DNA from: Bradyrhizobium sp. Ai1a-2
GTDB taxonomy: Bacteria > Pseudomonadota > Alphaproteobacteria > Rhizobiales > Xanthobacteraceae
Reading direction: 5' to 3'
NCBI RefSeq assembly: GCF_000426245.1
Contig: NZ_AUEZ01000030.1
Span: 33,096-97,095, forward strand
DNA length: 64,000 nt
Part shown: one piece after another, positions 16,500-25,706 of the stretch
Position numbering within the stretch: the first letter of the stretch is position 1
How the letters are laid out: every line of letters begins with the position of its first letter
Notes under the pieces: model-generated
Databases searched by the model: none
Told to the model about the DNA's origin: nothing
The model's input: the letters and a program-made list of their open reading frames with translations, nothing else
Position numbers and translations under genes: made by a program

Positions 16500-17615
16500 A
16501 TGACGAGAGATTTGCCACGACGTGATTTTCTCAAAGGTTCGGCCGCGCTCGCCGGCATTGCGGCCGCCGGCGGATTTTCCTGCGTCGAGATCGCCAGCGC
16601 GGCGCCGATCGAGGTGCCGACCGTCGACAAGTTGTCGATCCGCGTACTGGTCGACAGCAGCTTCGACATGTTCTTCCGCGCGAAGCAGGCAAACGGCGTA
16701 TCGATCGCGCCGCCGACGCGAAGCGCGGACTTCCGCAAGTCGCTGCACAACGAATGGGGCCTGTCGCTATGGCTGGAATCGCAGGCCGCGGGGGCCCAGC
16801 GCACGCTGATGCTGGACTACGGCTACACGCCCGACGTGCTCATCAACAATATGGAGCTGGTCGGTGTCGAGCCGGCGAAGCTCGACGGGCTGATCGTCAG
16901 CCACGGGCACTACGATCATTTCGGCGGCCTGATCGGCTTTTTGGATAAATATCGCGACAAGCTTCCCGCCGACGTGAAGCTCTACGCCGGCGGCGAGGAC
17001 AATTTCTGCCACCGGGTCAGTGCGACGCCGACCAAGGGCCAGTTCACCGATTTCGGCGCGCTCGACCGCCGCGAGCTTGCGGCGCACAAGGTCACGACCG
17101 TGCTCTGCGAAACGCCGACCGTGATCGCCGGCCATGCGTTCACAACGGGCAAGATCACGCGCCGCAGCATCGAGCGCATCCTGCCGCAGACCTGGGTCGA
17201 GTTCGGCATGAAGGACGGGCTCGGCTGCAATGCCAGCCACTATTTGCCAGCCGAGATGGAAGGCAAGATCGTCCCGGACGAGCACATCCACGAGCATGCG
17301 ACCTGCTTCAACATCAAAGACAAGGGTCTCGTGGTGATCAGCTCCTGCGGCCATGTCGGCATCGTCAATTCGGTGAAGCAGGCGCAGGAGGTCTCGGGCA
17401 TCCAGAAGGTGCATGCCGTCGTCGGCGGCTTCCATCTCGGGCCGGCGCCGAAGGACTACCTCACCGAGGTCGTGGCCCAGATCAAGAAGCTCGAGCCTGA
17501 TGTCGTGGTGCCCATGCATTGCAGCGGACTGAACTTCGTGCAGGAAGCCAGCGCGCAGATGGGCGACAAGGTGCTCGTCACCACGACGGGCAGCCGCCTC
17601 TCCTTCGGCGCATGA
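16500..17615 (+). CDS. Tat-exported MBL-fold metallo-hydrolase
   Basis: A 371-residue protein with a twin-arginine signal (RRDFLKG at 7-13, hydrophobic core, cleavage near ASAA, about 32-35). The metallo-beta-lactamase motif is HGHYDHFGG (135-143), with later metal/substrate elements SSCGHVGIVNS and GGFHLG. The family closest in pattern is the dihydropterin ribofuranosylaminobenzene phosphate synthase-like MBL group; the true substrate is unknown and export argues against pterin synthesis. The ATG follows GGGAGG. The last 4 nt overlap the SCO gene (ATGA), indicating one operon. Confidence 0.9.
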   Translation: MTRDLPRRDFLKGSAALAGIAAAGGFSCVEIASAAPIEVPTVDKLSIRVLVDSSFDMFFRAKQANGVSIAPPTRSADFRKSLHNEWGLSLWLESQAAGAQRTLMLDYGYTPDVLINNMELVGVEPAKLDGLIVSHGHYDHFGGLIGFLDKYRDKLPADVKLYAGGEDNFCHRVSATPTKGQFTDFGALDRRELAAHKVTTVLCETPTVIAGHAFTTGKITRRSIERILPQTWVEFGMKDGLGCNASHYLPAEMEGKIVPDEHIHEHATCFNIKDKGLVVISSCGHVGIVNSVKQAQEVSGIQKVHAVVGGFHLGPAPKDYLTEVVAQIKKLEPDVVVPMHCSGLNFVQEASAQMGDKVLVTTTGSRLSFGA

Positions 17616-18235
17616 TCCTGCGCGCCGCCAGCAGCGCCGGCATCGGCCTGTGGCTGATGCTGGCGCCTGTTCTTGCGCCTGCCTGCGCGGGCGACGCGCC
17701 GGCGCGATCGGCGGCGGAGGTCATGGACATCCTGATGTGGAACCGGGAGCCAGTCGGCGGGCCGTTCGAGCTCGTCGACCACACCGGCCGCATCCGCACC
17801 GAGCGCGACTTCCGCGGACGGCTGATGCTGGTCTATTTCGGCTTCACCTATTGCCCCGATGTCTGCCCCACCGACCTCCAGGCGATCGGACTTGCGATGG
17901 ACAGGCTCGGCAGCGATGCCGACAATGTGCAGCCTCTGTTCATCACGGTCGATCCCGAGCGCGACACGCGGCAGCATCTGGCCGAATATGTGCCGCTGTT
18001 TCATCCGCGCCTGATCGGATTGACCGGAAGCCTTGAGGCGATCCGCAAGGCAGCGGACGCCTACAAGGTCTACAGCGCCAAGGTGCCGCTCGGAAAAGAC
18101 CAGGGCGACTACACCGTTGACCACACCGCCTTCATCTATCTGATGGACCGCGACGGCGGCTATCTCGGCTTCTTCCCGCCGGGCACCTCGGCCGACCGCA
18201 TGGTCGAGATCATCCGTCCGCACCTCGCCAGGTAG
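17612..18235 (+). CDS. SCO1/SenC family protein
   Basis: A 207-residue thioredoxin-fold protein with an N-terminal hydrophobic signal or anchor (about 5-25), the copper-binding CPDVCP (Cys81, Cys85) and the distal His171 in VDHTAFIYL. SCO proteins deliver copper to the CuA site of cytochrome c oxidase or act as periplasmic thiol reductases. No oxidase genes are nearby. The start overlaps the stop of the exported MBL hydrolase, an unusual partner for SCO, so a role in metal or redox handling for that enzyme is possible (inference). Confidence 0.92.
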   Translation: MILRAASSAGIGLWLMLAPVLAPACAGDAPARSAAEVMDILMWNREPVGGPFELVDHTGRIRTERDFRGRLMLVYFGFTYCPDVCPTDLQAIGLAMDRLGSDADNVQPLFITVDPERDTRQHLAEYVPLFHPRLIGLTGSLEAIRKAADAYKVYSAKVPLGKDQGDYTVDHTAFIYLMDRDGGYLGFFPPGTSADRMVEIIRPHLAR

Positions 18236-18264
18236 AGCGTTTGCCACTGCGGCACTAAGCCAGC

Positions 18265-18498
18265 TCAGCCAATGCGGCCGTGCTCGCGCAGGAATCGTTC
18301 GCCACTTTCGGTGACCACCACCCGCAAACCCTCGACCGTGGGGCGGCGCACGACATAACCGCGATCGACGGCGTCTTCCCAGATCGTCAGCCGTGGGCAG
18401 GAGGTGCGCCAGGTCTCGATCACCTCGGCATAAGGCCGCGGCTCGCGCGCGATCCATTCGACCAGATCAAGTACGAGGGCGTCCGCCGGTTGAGGCAT
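18265..18498 (-). CDS. Small conserved hypothetical protein
   Basis: A 77-residue basic/acidic protein without membrane segment. The middle (YAEVIETWRTSCPRLTIWEDAVDRGYV) and the C-terminal VVTESGERFLREHG look like a winged-helix-type fold, as in small DNA-binding or UPF proteins. No named family recognised. It ends 12 nt after the TauE gene stop region begins (same strand, 12-nt gap to 18511), with TauE upstream, so the two are probably co-transcribed. Confidence 0.75.
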   Translation of the reverse strand: MPQPADALVLDLVEWIAREPRPYAEVIETWRTSCPRLTIWEDAVDRGYVVRRPTVEGLRVVVTESGERFLREHGRIG

Positions 18499-18510
18499 CA
18501 GGAACCTCCG

Positions 18511-19272
18511 TCAATGCGCCATCGCGCTGTTGCGCGCCACGAGCAGCCAGCCGCCATAGACGATGTAGTAGCTCGCCACCGTCGTGATCAGCCGGTTCGC
18601 CCAGGTGCGAAACTGCGCGTCGCTCATCGCCTCCAGGATCCGCCGCGCCAGCGTGGTGCCGAGCATCGAGGCTGCGACAGCCACGCCCGCCAGCACCGGA
18701 TCGAGCGTCGCGGCCTGGTCGATGATGCCGCCGAAATAGATCAGCTTGGTAAAATGGCTCGCGACCTGGCAGGTGGCCTTGGTCGCAACCACCTCGCGGC
18801 GGCCGAAATTGCCGCCGAGGAAGAACGTGTCCATCAGCGGGCCGGAGACGCCGGTCATCAGCATCAGCCCCATGCAGACCGAGCCGTAGAACGTGCCCTG
18901 CCAGATGCTGTCGGGGTTCGGCTTTATCCCCTTCGGCATCAGCCGTGCCATGAATGGGGTGACGCCGAGCAGGAGCAGCGCGATCGGCTTGTCCGGCACG
19001 TAGCGCGTTGCCGACCAGAACGCCAGCGCCACGCCGCAGCCGATCATGTAGACCCCGACCGGCCGCCAGCGGATATGCGCCCGCCACAGCAAGGCGCGCC
19101 AGCCGTTACTGGCCATCTGCGTGATCGCGTGCAGCACCATCGCCGAGGGCAGCGGCAGGATGGTGAGCAGCACGCCGATCAGGATCAGCCCGCCGGCCAT
19201 GCCGAACAGGCCCGACAGGAACGCTGTCGCGACCATCAGCACGCCAAGGGCTGCAATCACAAGCGCGCTCAT
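18511..19272 (-). CDS. Sulfite exporter TauE/SafE family protein
   Basis: A 253-residue inner-membrane protein with about seven or eight hydrophobic segments, the TauE/SafE (DUF81) arrangement: glycine-rich first helices (LSGLFGMAGGLILIG, about 19-33) and a second half-repeat with GPLMDTFFLGG and ATKATCQVASHFTKL (about 165-180). Family members move sulfite, sulfoacetate or other small organic acids. Start chosen at ATG 19272. It is divergent from the LysR-type gene at 19364 with 91 bp between, so the regulator likely controls it. Confidence 0.9.
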   Translation of the reverse strand: MSALVIAALGVLMVATAFLSGLFGMAGGLILIGVLLTILPLPSAMVLHAITQMASNGWRALLWRAHIRWRPVGVYMIGCGVALAFWSATRYVPDKPIALLLLGVTPFMARLMPKGIKPNPDSIWQGTFYGSVCMGLMLMTGVSGPLMDTFFLGGNFGRREVVATKATCQVASHFTKLIYFGGIIDQAATLDPVLAGVAVAASMLGTTLARRILEAMSDAQFRTWANRLITTVASYYIVYGGWLLVARNSAMAH

Positions 19273-19363
19273 CAAGACTCTCCTGTTGGGGTTGTGCCCT
19301 GCTTGCATGCTTCGCGCAAACTGAGTTATCTCCATCTGGCATCAGTTTTCCTGAGGGTCTCGC

Positions 19364-20293
19364 TTGCGGCGGCTGCTCTTTCTCAACGGCATCAAGGCAT
19401 TCGAGGCTGCGGCGCGCACCGGCAGCTTTGCCGCCGCGGGCGCCGAGCTCAACGTCACGGCGGCAGCGATCAGCCGGATGGTGCATCTGCTGGAGGAGCG
19501 GCTCGGGGTGGCGCTGTTCGAGCGCAAGGCCAACCGCCTCGTCACCACGGCGGCCGGCCGCTTCTACCAGAGCGGATTGACGCCGATCTTCGATGCGCTG
19601 GCGAGCCTGACCGCGCAGGTCACAGCGCCCGCGAGCGTCCGTGTCCTCACCATCGGCGTCGGCCCGACCTTCGCGATGAAATGGCTGATCCCTCGGCTTG
19701 CCGATTTCCAGAAGCAGGAGCCCGAGATCGAGGTTCGCATTACCACCGGCGGCGCCGCGACGCCGGAGCCGTTCAGCGACGACTGGAGCTGCGGCATCAA
19801 GCTCGGCGATGGCAACTGGCCGGCGCTGGTGGCCGAGCCGCTGTTCGCCGCCGATCTCCTCCCGGTGTGCGCGCCGCGGCTGGCGAGCCAGCTCAAGCGC
19901 GCGAGCGACCTGAAGGGGAGAAGCCTGCTCCGCGTGGCGCACTCGCCGGACGATTGGTTGAAATGGCTGAAGGCCGCCGGCGTTGTCAGGGTCACGGCGC
20001 GCGGGCCGGAGTTCGAGTTCTACGGCCAGGCGCTGCAAGCGGCCGTCGACGGCCTCGGAGTGGCGATGGGAATCCGGCCCTATATCGACGACGATCTCGC
20101 CGCAGGGCGGCTGGTTGCGCCATTCGAGCTGAGCGTACCGAAAGGCATGCGCTGGTATCTCGTCTATCACGGCTTCCGCACCGGTCAGCGCGACTTCGCC
20201 GCCTTCCGCCGCTGGATCATCCGCGCCGCGGCCGAGCCCGCCACGCGCGGCAAGGGGCAGCGATCCCTGATGAGGGAAGACACGACCAGGTGA
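19364..20293 (+). CDS. LysR-type transcriptional regulator, GcvA-like
   Basis: A 309-residue regulator: winged HTH at about 1-62 (FLNGIKAFEAAARTGSFAAA, then AAAISRMVHLLEERLGVALF) and a periplasmic-binding-like effector domain after about 90. The effector half has the GcvA-group style with a WLKWLKAAG stretch. The start is a TTG at 19364 preceded by GAGGG; no ATG fits the conserved N-terminus. Divergent placement suggests control of the TauE/SafE exporter gene and of itself. Effector unknown. Confidence 0.9.
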   Translation: MRRLLFLNGIKAFEAAARTGSFAAAGAELNVTAAAISRMVHLLEERLGVALFERKANRLVTTAAGRFYQSGLTPIFDALASLTAQVTAPASVRVLTIGVGPTFAMKWLIPRLADFQKQEPEIEVRITTGGAATPEPFSDDWSCGIKLGDGNWPALVAEPLFAADLLPVCAPRLASQLKRASDLKGRSLLRVAHSPDDWLKWLKAAGVVRVTARGPEFEFYGQALQAAVDGLGVAMGIRPYIDDDLAAGRLVAPFELSVPKGMRWYLVYHGFRTGQRDFAAFRRWIIRAAAEPATRGKGQRSLMREDTTR

Positions 20294-20411
20294 TGATCAC
20301 ATTGTCGCAGCCTCGTCGGCTGGACAGCGCGGCCAATGACTGGCAATAATAAACAATTAGTGGTTGCATTTATATTTGACGACCCCCGCGGTCGCTTTGC
20401 TGGAAAACGCC

Positions 20412-20660
20412 ATGTCCAAGGGCAGAGTTTTCCTGGTCGCTTTCGCTTTGCTGGTCTCATCCGTTCGAGCACCCGACGCCCAGCCGTCGGAAAGGCCGAT
20501 CGGCATTCTGCTGGCTGTCGGCGACATCGCGAGCTGTCGTCGCGACCCTACGGAGCCTTACCCCGATTCATATCGATGGGCATTTCTGCCCACCAAGCCG
20601 AACGAAGCGTCGTTCAAGATTATGCGCGACGTAAGAGCAGATAAGTGCAACCGCGCTTGA
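20412..20660 (+). CDS. Small secreted hypothetical protein
   Basis: An 82-residue protein with a signal peptide (MSKGRVFLVAFALLVSSV, cleavage near DAQ about residue 24). The mature 58 residues contain two cysteines (ASCRRD, DKCNRA) and a central YPDSYRWAFLP segment. No family recognised. The end lies 35 nt before the amidase gene in the same direction, so they may share a transcript. Codon use is more AT-rich than the core genes around it. Confidence 0.55.
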   Translation: MSKGRVFLVAFALLVSSVRAPDAQPSERPIGILLAVGDIASCRRDPTEPYPDSYRWAFLPTKPNEASFKIMRDVRADKCNRA

Positions 20661-20695
20661 GCACGATTACGCGTTTCAAAATTTGGAGAACGAAG

Positions 20696-21898
20696 ATGAT
20701 TGCGAACCAGCTATTGCAGAAGCTTGCGACGATCTACCAGGGTGAAGAAATCCGGTATCCGCAACTACGCGCCGTCACACTGGCGCAGTGGATCCTGGAA
20801 AGCGGGCGCGCCACGTCGAAACTCGCCAAACTGCACTACAATTTCGGTGGCATCAAATGGCGAAGGGAAATGGCGCCGTTTGCGACCAGGATCGCATACG
20901 AGGCGAGCGATGGGGTCGGCTACTACTGCAAGTTCGCCACGATCGAGAGTTTCATCGCGGGATACTGGGCCTTTCTCAATCGGTCACCCTACACCGGCTG
21001 GGAAGAACAAGTGGAAACCGCCGAGGAGTTCATCCGCTTTATCGGACCGATCTACACCCCGACGACGGGATACGTCGACAAAGTGCTTGACCTGGTCCCG
21101 GAAGCGCAAAACCTCCTGAACTCGGTCGGAGGAGAACTCTCCCTGATTGCGGAAGGAAGCCTGGCCGCGTCAGCAACGGACCTTGGCACGATCGTCATCG
21201 ATCCCGGCCACGGCGGCACTGTCAATTTGACTGGCAGTTCCGCCAATAACGCCATCAGCAAGAGCGGCGTGAAAGAAAAGAAACTGACCCTGGACTTCTG
21301 CCTGACTCTTCGCGAGGAGTTGCTTCGCCAAACAGCGAGCGCGGGCGAGAGCATCAAGGTCGTGCTCACGAGGACCACCGATGTCAACCTTTCCGGCCCA
21401 GATCGCGCCAGAACGGCGTTCACCAACCGTGCCAAACTTTTCCTGTGCCTTCACTTCAATGGACTGGAGGACGCGTCAATCCGAGGCACCGAGACGTTCT
21501 TTCGTGCTGCAGCGAACACCAATCTGAACCTGCAGGACGATATCGCCTTCGCCACGGATGTGCACAATGCCCTGTTCGGCGCTTTCAAATCCCTCGACGC
21601 GCGCGCAAAGGACCGCGGGATCAAGCCCGATACCGAATCTGGTCCCGGATCGCTGGGCGTAATGAACGACCATTCCCTCGGTAACGACCAGGTGCCGGCG
21701 AACAAGATGTGCCGAAGCGCCTACATCGAAGCCGAATTCATAACCAATGCGGCGGTTGACAAGCTCATCGTTTCCGGTCCGGAAGCGGTTCCAAACCGTA
21801 CCAAGCTGATGGCTGCCGTAGCACAGGCGATACGCAGTCACATGCGCGGCATGCTCCGGGGAGTTGAACTTGCCACGCCACATTCCGTGTCTGTGTAA
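20696..21898 (+). CDS. Two-domain peptidoglycan hydrolase: glucosaminidase plus amidase
   Basis: A 400-residue protein combining a FlgJ/LytG-type glucosaminidase domain (about 1-125) and an N-acetylmuramoyl-L-alanine amidase of the Amidase_3 type (about 163-390). First domain: AQWILESGRAT with the catalytic Glu35 and NFGGIKW. Second domain: zinc ligands in IDPGHGG (His172), LHFNG (His253), and a Glu in AEFITN. It would cut both glycan and peptide bonds. There is no signal peptide, unlike AmiA/B/C, so export is unexplained. ATG 20696 follows GGAGAACG. Slightly AT-richer than neighbours. Confidence 0.85.
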   Translation: MIANQLLQKLATIYQGEEIRYPQLRAVTLAQWILESGRATSKLAKLHYNFGGIKWRREMAPFATRIAYEASDGVGYYCKFATIESFIAGYWAFLNRSPYTGWEEQVETAEEFIRFIGPIYTPTTGYVDKVLDLVPEAQNLLNSVGGELSLIAEGSLAASATDLGTIVIDPGHGGTVNLTGSSANNAISKSGVKEKKLTLDFCLTLREELLRQTASAGESIKVVLTRTTDVNLSGPDRARTAFTNRAKLFLCLHFNGLEDASIRGTETFFRAAANTNLNLQDDIAFATDVHNALFGAFKSLDARAKDRGIKPDTESGPGSLGVMNDHSLGNDQVPANKMCRSAYIEAEFITNAAVDKLIVSGPEAVPNRTKLMAAVAQAIRSHMRGMLRGVELATPHSVSV

Positions 21899-22003
21899 GC
21901 GCGCCTGCGGCGAAAGATTCCCACACAGTGTGATCCAGTTCACAAAGTCCCTCGCCGAGGGCGTGCTTTGGTCTCAACTGGGAAAAACCTTGGGATCGCG
22001 GGC

Positions 22004-22243
22004 ATGATTTACGGCGCCTTTGAGATCAACTCATTCGAGGCAGGGAAGGGGCTATGGCACGCCAGGATTCAACGAGCCGATCGCGAGCCGGTCGTCATCG
22101 ATGGCATCTCGTTTCCGACACTCGAGCTCGGCTTTGCGTGGTCCGATCCGGATGCGGCGATCGCCCACGCGAAAGCGCAGATCGACCGCCACGGCCAGCG
22201 CTATGGGGTGACCTCAACCGGACCGTCGCCGACCTCGCGATAG
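22004..22243 (+). CDS. Hypothetical protein
   Basis: A 79-residue soluble protein from ATG 22004 (an in-frame start at 21968 would add 12 residues). It has FEINSFEAGKGLWHARI and FAWSDPDAAIAHAKAQID, a pattern of short proteins with one mixed alpha/beta domain that are common in Bradyrhizobium; no named family recognised. Its end is 11 nt before a second small frame. Confidence 0.55.
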   Translation: MIYGAFEINSFEAGKGLWHARIQRADREPVVIDGISFPTLELGFAWSDPDAAIAHAKAQIDRHGQRYGVTSTGPSPTSR

Positions 22244-22254
22244 TCAGCCGCGCC

Positions 22255-22464
22255 TTGGTCGCCACCGCGCCGCGGTGCGAGGCCGAGCCGACACCGGCGC
22301 TTCCGCCCGCGCCGCCATTCCTGAAGAACTGCCCGGAATGCGACGCCGAGCTTGCCCTGCTCCGCACGATTCCCGGCCGGGCCGCCGAATACTGGGCGAT
22401 GCGCTGCACCGGCTGCGGCGGGATTCATCTCAACATCGTCGAGAACAGCCCACCCGCCTGCTGA
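22255..22464 (+). CDS. Small zinc-ribbon-like protein
   Basis: About 69 residues; the C-terminal half has two Cys pairs, CPECDAELALLRTIPG and MRCTGCGGIHL, a classic zinc-ribbon spacing. The frame is open upstream to 22054 but overlaps the previous gene, so I place the start at TTG 22255; GTG starts further up cannot be excluded. Function unknown. Confidence 0.45.
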   Translation: MVATAPRCEAEPTPALPPAPPFLKNCPECDAELALLRTIPGRAAEYWAMRCTGCGGIHLNIVENSPPAC

Positions 22465-22485
22465 GCTCGTGGTGTAGCCGCGAGT

Positions 22486-22680
22486 CACCTCGCCCCGCTC
22501 TTCGCGGGGAGAGGTCGGCGCGCAGCGCCGGGTGAGGGGTGACGCCGCAATCACGGTGACTGACGATGAGGGCTGACGCTGCCCCATTTGGGCTCGGTTC
22601 GAGCAAGCGGAGACAGCCCTCACCCGGATTTGTCGCTGCGCTCCAAATCCGGCCTCTCCCGCAAGCGGGAGAGGCGAAGG
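22486..22680. repeat. Intergenic palindrome, family H
   Basis: Left part CACCTCGCCCCGCTCTTCGC then GGGGAGAGG; right part GCCTCTCCCGCAAGCGGGAG then AGGCGAAGG, with CGGGTGAGGGG and CCCTCACCCGG inside. It fills the gap between the zinc-ribbon gene and uvrB; 22681-22781 holds only the uvrB upstream region. Confidence 0.8.
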
Positions 22681-22781
22681 AGCCACGCCGCAGTTCCGTC
22701 CCCTGCTGACAACTGCTGACATGGCGGCGCGCGGGCGCGTTTGCCCTTTCACGCCGGCGGTTTCAGTCCCATATTCGCCCC

Positions 22782-25703
22782 ATGGCGAAGAAACCTGACA
22801 CTCCCAAAAAGCCCGGCAAATCCCCCAGATCCAAAGCACACCGGCCCGAGGTCCTCCCGATCGCGCCGGCGCTCGCCGAGCTTTTGAACCCCGCCATCAA
22901 CCGCGGCGAAAGCGGCATCGGCTCGTCCACGGGCCTGCAGCCGCCGCCGGACAATTCCCGCGACCGCCGCGCCGGCGGCGAGGCCGCGGCGCACCGGGCG
23001 CGGGCCTCGACGCCGAAGGAATTTCCGGGCGATCGCGCAGCCCCGGCCGACCAGCGCGAAGGCGGCTTCGACGAAGCACCGCAGGCAAATTACGGCACCG
23101 CCGCGACGGTGCCGATGCTCGACCCGGAGCTGGCGCGACAGCTCGGCCTGCCGACCGCGGAAGACGACGAGGAGGCACTGGCCCGCCCGCCGCGCAGCAA
23201 GACCGAAGCACTCGGCGTCAAGGCCACGGCCGATGCGCTGGAGGCGCTGATCCGCGAAGGCCGTCCCGAGTTCCGGAAAGACGACGGCTCGATGCGGGTG
23301 TGGACCCCACACCGCCCGCCGCGCCCGGAAAAGTCCGAGGGCGGCGTCCGCTTCGAGATCAAGTCCGACTATCAGCCGAGGGGCGACCAGCCGACAGCGA
23401 TCGCCGAGCTGGTCGAGGGCATCGACCGCAGCGACCGCACCCAGGTGCTGCTCGGCGTCACCGGCTCCGGCAAGACCTACACCATGGCCAAGGTGATCGA
23501 GGCCAGCCAGCGCCCTGCCCTGATCCTGGCGCCGAACAAGACGCTCGCCGCGCAGCTCTATGGCGAGTTCAAGAATTTCTTCCCGGACAATGCTGTCGAG
23601 TACTTCGTCTCCTATTACGACTACTACCAGCCCGAGGCCTATGTGCCGCGGACCGACACCTATATCGAGAAGGATTCCTCGATCAACGAGCAGATCGACC
23701 GCATGCGCCATGCCGCGACGCGCGCGCTGCTCGAGCGCGACGACGTTATCATCGTCGCCTCCGTCTCGTGCATCTACGGTATCGGCTCGGTCGAGACCTA
23801 TACCGCGATGACGTTCGCGCTGAAGAAGGGCGAGCGCATCGACCAGCGGCAATTGATCGCCGACCTCGTCGCGCTGCAGTACAAGCGCACCTCGGCCGAT
23901 TTCACCCGCGGCACCTTCCGTGTGCGGGGCGACATCATCGACATCTTCCCGGCGCACTATGAGGACCGCGCCTGGCGCGTGAACCTGTTCGGCGACATCG
24001 TTGAGAACATCGAGGAGTTCGACCCGCTCACCGGCCACAAGCAGGACGAGCTCGAATTCATCAAGATCTACGCCAACTCGCACTATGTCACGCCACGGCC
24101 GACGCTGGTGCAGGCGATCAAGTCGATCAAGAGCGAACTGAAGATGAGGCTCGACCAGCTCAACGACCAGGGACGCCTGCTGGAAGCGCAGCGGCTGGAG
24201 CAGCGCACCACCTTCGATCTCGAGATGATGGAGGCGACCGGAAGCTGCGCCGGCATCGAGAACTATTCGCGCTACCTCACCGGCCGTCGCCCCGGCGAGC
24301 CGCCGCCGACGCTGTTCGAATATGTGCCCGACAATGCGCTTGTCTTCGCCGACGAGAGCCATGTCAGCATCCCGCAGATCGGCGGCATGTTCCGCGGCGA
24401 CTTCCGCCGCAAGGCGACGCTGGCCGAATACGGTTTCCGCCTGCCCTCCTGCATGGACAACCGTCCGCTGCGGTTCGAGGAATGGGACATGATGCGGCCG
24501 CAGACGGTGGCGGTCTCGGCCACGCCGAGCGGGTGGGAGCTCAACGAGAGCGGCGGGGTGTTCGTCGAGCAGGTGATCCGCCCGACCGGCCTGATCGATC
24601 CGCCGGTCGACATCCGCCCCGCGCGCACCCAGGTCGACGATCTCGTCGGCGAGGTCCGCGCGACCGCCGCGGCGGGCTATCGCAGCCTGATCACTGTGCT
24701 GACCAAGCGCATGGCGGAGGACCTCACCGAATATCTGCATGAGCAGGGCATTCGCGTCCGCTACATGCACAGTGACATCGACACCATCGAGCGCATCGAG
24801 ATCATCCGCGACCTCCGCCTTGGCGCGTTCGACGCGCTGGTCGGCATCAACCTGCTGCGCGAGGGCCTGGACATTCCCGAATGCGCGCTGGTCGCGATCC
24901 TCGATGCCGACAAGGAAGGTTTCCTGCGCAGCGAGACCTCGCTGATCCAGACCATCGGCCGCGCCGCGCGCAACGTCGACGGCAAGGTGATCCTCTATGC
25001 CGACAGCATGACCGGCTCGATGGAACGCGCGATCGCTGAGACCAATCGCCGCCGCGAAAAGCAGATGGAATACAATGTCGCCAACGGCATCACGCCGGAG
25101 AGCGTGAAGAAGTCGATCGGCGACATCCTCAACTCCGTCTACGAGCGCGACCACGTGCTGGTCGAAGTCGGCCAGGACGGCATGACGGAAGACGTGATCT
25201 CGATCGGCCACAATTTCGAGGCCGTGCTCGCCGACCTCGAAACAAGGATGCGCGAAGCCGCCGCCGACCTGAACTTCGAGGAAGCCGCCCGCCTGCGCGA
25301 CGAGGTCAAGCGCCTGCGCGCCACCGAGCTGGCCGTCGTCGACGATCCCACTGTCAAGCAGCGCACCGTGCAGGGCAAGGCCGGCGCCTATGCGGGCACC
25401 AGGAAATACGGCGACGCCGCCAACCTGCCGGTCAGCGCGATGAAGAAGAAGAGCGTGACATCGGCCATCAAGGCCGGCGGCAGCTCCGGCTCAAAGGTCC
25501 ACAAGCCCCATCTCGACGAGATGCACGGCCCAGAGTCCCTCCCCTTCCGCCCGAACCCCGCTGCCAGGCCAGCAAAGCCGTTCGGCGGCGAAAGCAGGAT
25601 CATCCAGCCGACCGACTCGCGGCAGTCAGGCCCGGAGTTCGGGCCAGCGCCGCGATCGAGCGGCGGCACGCCGGGACGTCGCGGCGGGTGGAAGAAGCGG
25701 TAA
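22782..25703 (+). CDS. uvrB: Excinuclease ABC subunit UvrB with N- and C-terminal extensions
   Basis: A 973-residue protein against about 670 in E. coli. The conserved core starts near residue 189 (FEIKSDYQPRGDQP) and has Walker A GVTGSGKT (225-232), the beta-hairpin tyrosine run YYDYYQPEAY, motif SVSCIYGIGS, motif VI region QTIGRAARN, and the UVR motif near 828-855 (LNFEEAARLRDEVKRL). Added to it are about 188 mostly disordered Lys/Pro/Ala-rich residues in front and about 110 Ser/Pro/Lys-rich residues behind. UvrB binds the lesion in nucleotide excision repair with UvrA and UvrC (uvrC at 57371). Similar extensions are known in Rhizobiales by recollection. Confidence 0.95.
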   Translation: MAKKPDTPKKPGKSPRSKAHRPEVLPIAPALAELLNPAINRGESGIGSSTGLQPPPDNSRDRRAGGEAAAHRARASTPKEFPGDRAAPADQREGGFDEAPQANYGTAATVPMLDPELARQLGLPTAEDDEEALARPPRSKTEALGVKATADALEALIREGRPEFRKDDGSMRVWTPHRPPRPEKSEGGVRFEIKSDYQPRGDQPTAIAELVEGIDRSDRTQVLLGVTGSGKTYTMAKVIEASQRPALILAPNKTLAAQLYGEFKNFFPDNAVEYFVSYYDYYQPEAYVPRTDTYIEKDSSINEQIDRMRHAATRALLERDDVIIVASVSCIYGIGSVETYTAMTFALKKGERIDQRQLIADLVALQYKRTSADFTRGTFRVRGDIIDIFPAHYEDRAWRVNLFGDIVENIEEFDPLTGHKQDELEFIKIYANSHYVTPRPTLVQAIKSIKSELKMRLDQLNDQGRLLEAQRLEQRTTFDLEMMEATGSCAGIENYSRYLTGRRPGEPPPTLFEYVPDNALVFADESHVSIPQIGGMFRGDFRRKATLAEYGFRLPSCMDNRPLRFEEWDMMRPQTVAVSATPSGWELNESGGVFVEQVIRPTGLIDPPVDIRPARTQVDDLVGEVRATAAAGYRSLITVLTKRMAEDLTEYLHEQGIRVRYMHSDIDTIERIEIIRDLRLGAFDALVGINLLREGLDIPECALVAILDADKEGFLRSETSLIQTIGRAARNVDGKVILYADSMTGSMERAIAETNRRREKQMEYNVANGITPESVKKSIGDILNSVYERDHVLVEVGQDGMTEDVISIGHNFEAVLADLETRMREAAADLNFEEAARLRDEVKRLRATELAVVDDPTVKQRTVQGKAGAYAGTRKYGDAANLPVSAMKKKSVTSAIKAGGSSGSKVHKPHLDEMHGPESLPFRPNPAARPAKPFGGESRIIQPTDSRQSGPEFGPAPRSSGGTPGRRGGWKKR

Positions 25704-25706
25704 GCC

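Noticed and set aside
18280..20349. Forward frame of about 690 codons spanning TauE and LysR genes
   Set aside because: Runs antisense to TauE/SafE and out of frame with LysR, both of which have strong family motifs.
22749..25211. Long reverse open frame of about 820 codons opposite uvrB
   Set aside because: Shadow of the uvrB reading frame; the translated product has no recognisable motif.
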